Shown here piece after piece: positions 59,786-64,000 of a stretch of DNA of 64,000 nucleotides; position 1 is the first letter of the stretch; every line of letters starts with the position of its first letter. A program made the position numbers and the translations under genes. The notes beneath the pieces were generated by a model, which was not told the origin of the DNA, ran no database searches, and saw only the letters and a list, made by a program, of their open reading frames with translations. Source of the DNA: Actinomycetospora corticicola (GTDB lineage: Bacteria > Actinomycetota > Actinomycetes > Mycobacteriales > Pseudonocardiaceae); assembly GCF_013409505.1 (NCBI RefSeq), contig NZ_JACCBN010000001.1, forward strand, positions 5,580,001 to 5,644,000. Direction: 5' to 3'.

Positions 59786-61492
59786 ATGCGTCAGGCTGAG
59801 GGAGGGCATCGCGCGTCCACGACGCTGCTCGATGCTCCGACCGGTGGCATGAGACGCGCCCGTCCGGGTCACAGCCCGCGGATCACGGTCGCCCAGCTCC
59901 TCGCCGCGCAGCTCGAGGACGAAGAGGCACCCACCACGCGGTTCCCCGCGCCGGTGGCGGCCGGCCGCATCCCGGGCGCGCGCGCCGGGTCCGGGCCCCT
60001 GCCCGCCGTCACCGCGCAGGCCCTCGAGGCCGCCGCCACCACCACCACCGCCAGCGCCCCGCCCACGCGACGCCACGCCACCCGCCCGACGCCGGGGCCC
60101 CGCCGCGCCGACCGGACCGGCCGACCGGCCCGCCACGCGGTCGCCGCGCCCGCCCCGGAAGCGCCCGCGCCGTCGGTCCCGACCTCGGCCGCGCCCGCGC
60201 CGTCGGCCCCGATGCCGACCGCGCCCGCCCGCCGGACGCCCTCCCCGGCACCTCGTCCGACGGCCGGTGCGCCCGCACCCACGCCGGCCGCACCCACGCC
60301 GGCCGCACCCGCCCGGCGGACGCCGTCCCCGGCTCCGCGCGAGACGGCGACGGCCACCTCCACGCCCCCGGCCCCGCGGCCCACCGCGGCGCCGCGCCCG
60401 ACCGCGGCCGCCGCCGGAACCCGTCGTCGGGAAGGGCGGACGGCGACGGGCGTGACCAGCCTCGTCGTCCTCGTCCCCGCGCACGACGAGGAGGCAGGCA
60501 TCGCCGACACCGTCGAGGGCCTGCTGGCGCAGGAGACGCCGGAGTGGCTGGAGATCGCCGGGATCGTCGTGGTGGCCGACAACTGCACCGACCGCACCGT
60601 CGAGATCGCCCGCCGCTACCCGGTGACGGTCATCGAGACCGAGGGCAACACCGAGAAGAAGGCGGGCGCCCTCAACGAGGGCTGGCGCCGCGCCGCACGC
60701 GACGCGGACCTCGTCCTGACGATGGACGCCGACACCGTGCTGCGCCCCGGGTGCGCCGCCGCGATGGCCGCCGAGCTGCGGGCGGACACGATGCTCGGCG
60801 GGGTCTGCGCGCGCTACTGGGCCGCGCCCGGCCGCGGGCTCGCGTGGCGGCTGCAGCGCCTCGAGTACAGCCGCTACGACGACCTGCGGGAGCTGCGGAG
60901 CTGGCGGGTCAGCGTCGCGAGCGGGGCGGCCGCGATGTACCGGCGCCAGGCGCTCGACGAGGTTGCGGTCCACCGGAACGCCGGTCCGTGGGACGGCTCG
61001 TCGCTCATCGAGGACTACGCCCTCACCCTCGACCTCAAGACCGCGGGCTGGAAGGTCGGCGCCGCCCGCGACGCGCACGTGCTCACCGAGCCGCCGCGGA
61101 CGTTCCGCGAACTGTGGGTGCAGCGGCTGCGCTGGGGCCGCGGCGGGATGGACGAGTGCCTCAAGCGCGGCTGGATCCCGGCCACCCGGCGCGACATCGC
61201 GTCCTACGGGCTGTTCGTGCTCAGTGTGTTCTTCCGCGTCCTGTTCATCACGATGATCGTCCTGATGATCACGCACGCGGTCCCGTTCCGGTACGCGCTG
61301 GTCGGGCTCATCCCGCTCGGCGTGATGTGGCTGGAGCGGGTCACCTCGATGTGGCGGTTGCCCGGACGGAGCGTGCAGGACGTCGCGCTCGTGGCCGTGC
61401 TCGTCGTCGAGGACCTGTACGGCTTCTTCCTGGAGTTCTGCGCGGTCGTCGCCGCGTGGCGCTGTCTGTTCGCCAGGCGCCAGGCCTGGTAG
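59786..61492 (+). CDS. processive GT2 glycosyltransferase with long disordered N-terminus
   Basis: A 568-residue family 2 enzyme of the chitin synthase/NodC/PgaC type. Residues 1-220 are Ala/Pro/Thr-rich with a duplicated APARRTPSPAPR. The GT-A domain starts at TSLVVLVPAHDEEAGIADTV (about 222). It has D-x-D in TMDADTVLRP (Asp314, Asp316), the acceptor motif IEDYALTLD (Glu409, Asp410) and QRLRWGRGGM (Gln446-Trp450). Three to four C-terminal membrane helices form the channel. It probably polymerises a UDP-hexosamine into a beta-linked chain and secretes it. GGGAG lies 5 bases before the ATG. Confidence 0.9.
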   Translation: MRQAEGGHRASTTLLDAPTGGMRRARPGHSPRITVAQLLAAQLEDEEAPTTRFPAPVAAGRIPGARAGSGPLPAVTAQALEAAATTTTASAPPTRRHATRPTPGPRRADRTGRPARHAVAAPAPEAPAPSVPTSAAPAPSAPMPTAPARRTPSPAPRPTAGAPAPTPAAPTPAAPARRTPSPAPRETATATSTPPAPRPTAAPRPTAAAAGTRRREGRTATGVTSLVVLVPAHDEEAGIADTVEGLLAQETPEWLEIAGIVVVADNCTDRTVEIARRYPVTVIETEGNTEKKAGALNEGWRRAARDADLVLTMDADTVLRPGCAAAMAAELRADTMLGGVCARYWAAPGRGLAWRLQRLEYSRYDDLRELRSWRVSVASGAAAMYRRQALDEVAVHRNAGPWDGSSLIEDYALTLDLKTAGWKVGAARDAHVLTEPPRTFRELWVQRLRWGRGGMDECLKRGWIPATRRDIASYGLFVLSVFFRVLFITMIVLMITHAVPFRYALVGLIPLGVMWLERVTSMWRLPGRSVQDVALVAVLVVEDLYGFFLEFCAVVAAWRCLFARRQAW

Positions 61493-61522
61493 TCCCCCTC
61501 GCTCCCCACCGAGAGGTCCCCG

Positions 61523-61699
61523 ATGTACGGCGAGTCCCTGTACCTGACCAGCGGCGTCACCGGCGGCGCCACCGGCCTCGCGCTGGCCGCGTCCCAGGGG
61601 GTCAGCGCGATCGCGATGATCCTCACCGGCGTGACCGTGGCCTTCACGCTCATGCTGCTCGTCCGCATCGCCCGGCGCGGCGCCCGCCGCTTCCACTGA
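61523..61699 (+). CDS. small membrane protein between GT2 and deacetylase, 58 aa
   Basis: A 58-codon reading frame starting at an ATG with GAGAGG 7 bases upstream: MYGESLYLTSGVTGGATGLA, then AASQGVSAIAMILTGVTVAF, then TLMLLVRIARRGARRFH. One clear membrane helix (about residues 27-46) is followed by a basic tail, so the C-terminus should be cytoplasmic. It sits 30 bases after the GT2 stop and 4 bases before the deacetylase GTG. By position it resembles the small partners (PgaD, IcaD) of processive synthases, without sequence likeness. Confidence 0.6.
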   Translation: MYGESLYLTSGVTGGATGLALAASQGVSAIAMILTGVTVAFTLMLLVRIARRGARRFH

Positions 61700-61703
61700 G
61701 CGC

Positions 61704-62669
61704 GTGGCGGGACGACGACGACGGCGGGGGGACGACCCCTCGTCCACCGAGACGACCCTGCTCGGCGCCGCCGCGCTCGCGGCGGCCACCGACCGGTCCC
61801 GACGACGGCGGGGCGCGGGCTTCGACACCCGTCGACGTCACACCCTCGTGGTGGTCGGGGTGCTGGTGGTGCTGTTCGGCAGCGGCGTGGCCGGGTTCGC
61901 GACCTGGCTCGCCGGCGCCGACGAGGCCACCGCGGAGGCGGCCCCGTCGGCTTCGTCGGTGCAGGAGGTCAGCGTGGTCGGGCCCCGCTACGAGCCCACC
62001 GCCGCCGACCGCGCCCGGACCCCGACGCGGATCACGCCCGCGACCCCGCTCGTGGCGCTGACCTTCGACGACGGCCCGACCCCGGAGCTCACCCCGTACG
62101 TCCTCGACGTGCTGAAGGCGAAGGGCGCGAAGGCGACGTTCTTCTTCCAGGGCGACCAGGTCGAGAAGCACCCCGGGATCGCGCGCCGTGCGCAGGCGGA
62201 GGGCCACGTGATCGCGCTGCACTCCTACGAGCACGTGTACTTCCCCGACCTCGACCAGGCGCGGGCCCGCGACCAGATCGTCCGCGGCGAGGAGGCGCTG
62301 ACCCGCGAACTCGGCGTGCGCCCGACGATGTGGCGCTACCCGTTCGGCGAGGCCTCCCCGGTGGCCGACGCGGTGCTCGCCGAGCGGCGTCTCGTCGGTG
62401 GCGTCGGGTGGGACTGGCTCTCCACCCTCAAGGGTGACTTCGAGTGCCCGGGCGCGGACGCGGTGACCCGGCTCGTGGTGACCGAGGCCCGCGGCGACGC
62501 GGTGATCCTGCTCCACGACGGCGGGGACGCCATCTCGTGCGCCGGCGCGCAGTGGGAGTACCTGCCCCGCGCGATCGACGCGGTGCGCGACAAGGGCCTG
62601 GAGTTCGGGGTCGTGGTCCCGACGGGTCGGCCGAACGGGTCGGAGGAGACCGCCGTGGTCGCCCCGTGA
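61704..62669 (+). CDS. membrane-anchored NodB-like polysaccharide deacetylase
   Basis: A 321-residue CE4 deacetylase with an N-terminal basic segment, one membrane helix (about 47-70, TLVVVGVLVVLFGSGVAGFA), and an external catalytic domain: ALTFDDGPTPELT (Asp122, Asp123), HSYEH (His173, His177, metal), WRYPFGEAS (motif 3), and VILLHDGGD (motif 5). It removes acetyl groups from chitin- or PNAG-like chains, or from peptidoglycan. GTG start, 4 bases after the small membrane gene. Its TGA overlaps the next GTG. Confidence 0.94.
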   Translation: MAGRRRRRGDDPSSTETTLLGAAALAAATDRSRRRRGAGFDTRRRHTLVVVGVLVVLFGSGVAGFATWLAGADEATAEAAPSASSVQEVSVVGPRYEPTAADRARTPTRITPATPLVALTFDDGPTPELTPYVLDVLKAKGAKATFFFQGDQVEKHPGIARRAQAEGHVIALHSYEHVYFPDLDQARARDQIVRGEEALTRELGVRPTMWRYPFGEASPVADAVLAERRLVGGVGWDWLSTLKGDFECPGADAVTRLVVTEARGDAVILLHDGGDAISCAGAQWEYLPRAIDAVRDKGLEFGVVVPTGRPNGSEETAVVAP

Positions 62670-64000
62670 CGCGCGTCCTGGTGCTCGTGGCGGTCCTGGC
62701 CCTGGCCGTGGGCTGCGCGTCGGGGTCGTCGAGCGGGCCCGGGGCCGACCCGGCCCCGAGTCCCGCTGCGGCCGCCGTGCCCGCCGACGTGGCGCGGGGC
62801 CTCGACGCCCTGATCGCGACGGCGGAGTCCGGCCCCTCGGGCGGGAGCGCGTGGCCGAGCGTGATCCAGGCGCCGCACCGCCAGGTCGACCGGGACGTCG
62901 GGGTCGCCGGGATCGCCGCGGGCCTGCTCGCCGTCGCCGAGGGTGCGCCCGAGGGCTCGGTCCGCGACCGCTCCCTCGACACCGTCCGCGACGCCGCCGA
63001 CTTCCTCGTCGCCGCCCAGCGCGGCGCCGGTCGGTTCCCCGACTACGTCGACCCCGACGGCGTCGCCGGCTACGCGTACTCCTCCTACGACGACGGGGCG
63101 GCGGGCGTCGCCGACCTGCTCTGGACGGCGGGGGAGCGCCTCGACGAGCCGCGCTACCGCGACGCGGCCCGGGCGGCCACGGCGTGGCTGGTGGAGCGCG
63201 CGGAGGACGTGCCCGGCGCCCCGGCGTGCCCGCAGGTGTGCCGGTGGGCCTGGAGCGACGACGGCCCGCCGTCGTACCGCAACGGCATGGGGGAGGGGCA
63301 GGCCGGCATCGTCTACGCGCTGAGCGTGCTGGCCGACCGCACCGGCGACCGGCGCCTCGCCGCGTACGCCGCGGGCGGTGGCGCCTACCTGCTCTCCCAG
63401 CAGGGTCCCGACGGCGGGATGCCCGAGCGCGCCGACCAGCCCGCCCGCAACACCGGCTTCCTCTCCGGCGCTGCGGGCGCGGCCTTCACGTTCCTGCGGC
63501 TCCACCAGGCCACCGGCGAGCAGCGCTGGCGCGACGGCGCGGAGCGGGCCCTGGACTTCCTCGACCGCACCGCCGTGCCCGCGGCCGGTGGCTCGACGTG
63601 GCCGATCTGGGTCGACCCGGAGGGCGCGCCCGGCAACCCGCGGCGCGCGACCGGCATGGAGGAGGGCGCCGCGGGCATCGGCTGGGTGTCGCTGCAGGCC
63701 GCGGAGATCCTCGACGACGACGGGCACCGCGCACGGGCGGAGGCGGCCGGACGCTGGTTGCTCGCGGTCGGGCAGACCCGTGACGGCGGCGGCGTCTCGT
63801 GGCCCGAGTTCGAGGGCAGCCCGATCAGCCACCTCTCCACCAACTCCGGCGCGGCCGGGACCGGGTGGTACCTCGACACGCTGGGCCGGGTGACGGGGGA
63901 GGCGGTCTACCGCGACGCCGCGGTCGACGCGCAGCGCTGGCTCGCCGCCTCGATGCGGCCCGACGGCACGTGGCCGTCCAACGTCACCGACGGTCGGCCG
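62666..64000 (+). CDS. LanC-like (alpha/alpha) toroid lipoprotein (partial, 3' end off window)
   Basis: The first 445 codons are visible. A lipoprotein signal (LALAVGC, Cys17) precedes five or six helical-hairpin repeats with the G-x-A-G pattern: GAAGVADLLWTAGERLD, EGQAGIVYALSVLADRTG, SGAAGAAFTFLRLHQATG, EGAAGIGWVSLQAAEIL, SGAAGTGWYLDTLGRVTG. This is the LanC/(alpha/alpha)6-toroid layout shared by lanthionine cyclases, epimerases and some glycoside hydrolases. Exported and coupled to a deacetylase, it more likely binds, epimerises or cleaves the polysaccharide than makes lanthionine. Confidence 0.8.
   Translation, partial: MTRVLVLVAVLALAVGCASGSSSGPGADPAPSPAAAAVPADVARGLDALIATAESGPSGGSAWPSVIQAPHRQVDRDVGVAGIAAGLLAVAEGAPEGSVRDRSLDTVRDAADFLVAAQRGAGRFPDYVDPDGVAGYAYSSYDDGAAGVADLLWTAGERLDEPRYRDAARAATAWLVERAEDVPGAPACPQVCRWAWSDDGPPSYRNGMGEGQAGIVYALSVLADRTGDRRLAAYAAGGGAYLLSQQGPDGGMPERADQPARNTGFLSGAAGAAFTFLRLHQATGEQRWRDGAERALDFLDRTAVPAAGGSTWPIWVDPEGAPGNPRRATGMEEGAAGIGWVSLQAAEILDDDGHRARAEAAGRWLLAVGQTRDGGGVSWPEFEGSPISHLSTNSGAAGTGWYLDTLGRVTGEAVYRDAAVDAQRWLAASMRPDGTWPSNVTDGRP

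Overview
The window looks like a high-GC actinobacterial chromosome, probably from the Pseudonocardiaceae (Pseudonocardia or Actinomycetospora type). The reasons are the very GC-rich third codon positions, mycothiol genes (mshB and two mycothiol-dependent-isomerase-like genes), GuaB1, a DivIVA-domain protein, DUF3117, and many 4-base ATGA/GTGA gene overlaps. Gene order follows blocks that I recall from Mycobacterium tuberculosis: fumC-glpX-DUF4245-xseB-xseA-Rv1109c-ispH-DUF6542-ychF (Rv1098c-Rv1112); lpqW-mshB-Rv1171-fdxC-dapC (Rv1166-Rv1178); dapD-dapE-LOG-gpgS-Rv1209-tag-Rv1211 (Rv1201c-Rv1211); and OMT-sigE-rseA-htrA-tatB (Rv1220c-Rv1224). The taxon call is inference; no rRNA or tRNA gene was seen, and no gene-free stretch exceeds 300 bases.

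Layout. 0-15.5 kb is conserved backbone: GuaB1 (cut by the edge), a UGT-like glycosyltransferase, ATP-dependent DNA ligase, fumarase, fructose-1,6-bisphosphatase, exonuclease VII, IspH, RmuC, an alkyltransferase-like protein whose active-site Cys is Asp, and YchF. 15.5-30.3 kb is accessory: FAD monooxygenase, LLM oxidoreductase, a broken adenosine deaminase, a 13E12 (DUF222-HNH) element with an SOS box, a MerR-methyltransferase fusion, a LysR regulator flanked by two class A beta-lactamase genes, GPP34, an MFS pump, and a Cys-rich small protein under an iron box. 30.4-38.5 kb holds LpqW and a complete oligopeptide ABC operon. 39.5-46.9 kb holds mycothiol and lysine/DAP genes. 47.7-53.3 kb holds two LOG genes, gpgS, tag and an M17 aminopeptidase. 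54.5-58.1 kb is the SigE envelope-stress block with TatB. 58.1-59.5 kb is a MarR-dioxygenase pair. 59.8 kb to the end is a candidate exopolysaccharide operon: processive GT2, a 58-residue membrane protein, a NodB-like deacetylase, and an (alpha/alpha) toroid lipoprotein cut by the edge.

Signals that gene calls do not explain are unusually rich. A 16-base word (TTCCCGACGACGGGTC) recurs on both strands and in all reading frames. A three-copy hairpin family with covarying stems sits between convergent genes. Two further tandem hairpin repeat families are present. Regulatory words recur at related genes: three RecA-NDp/PafBC-like promoters (rmuC, the tag operon, a monooxygenase), three TTGNTGCTTCAA-like operators (LLM oxidoreductase, WrbA, MarR/DODA), one LexA box, and one IdeR/DtxR box.
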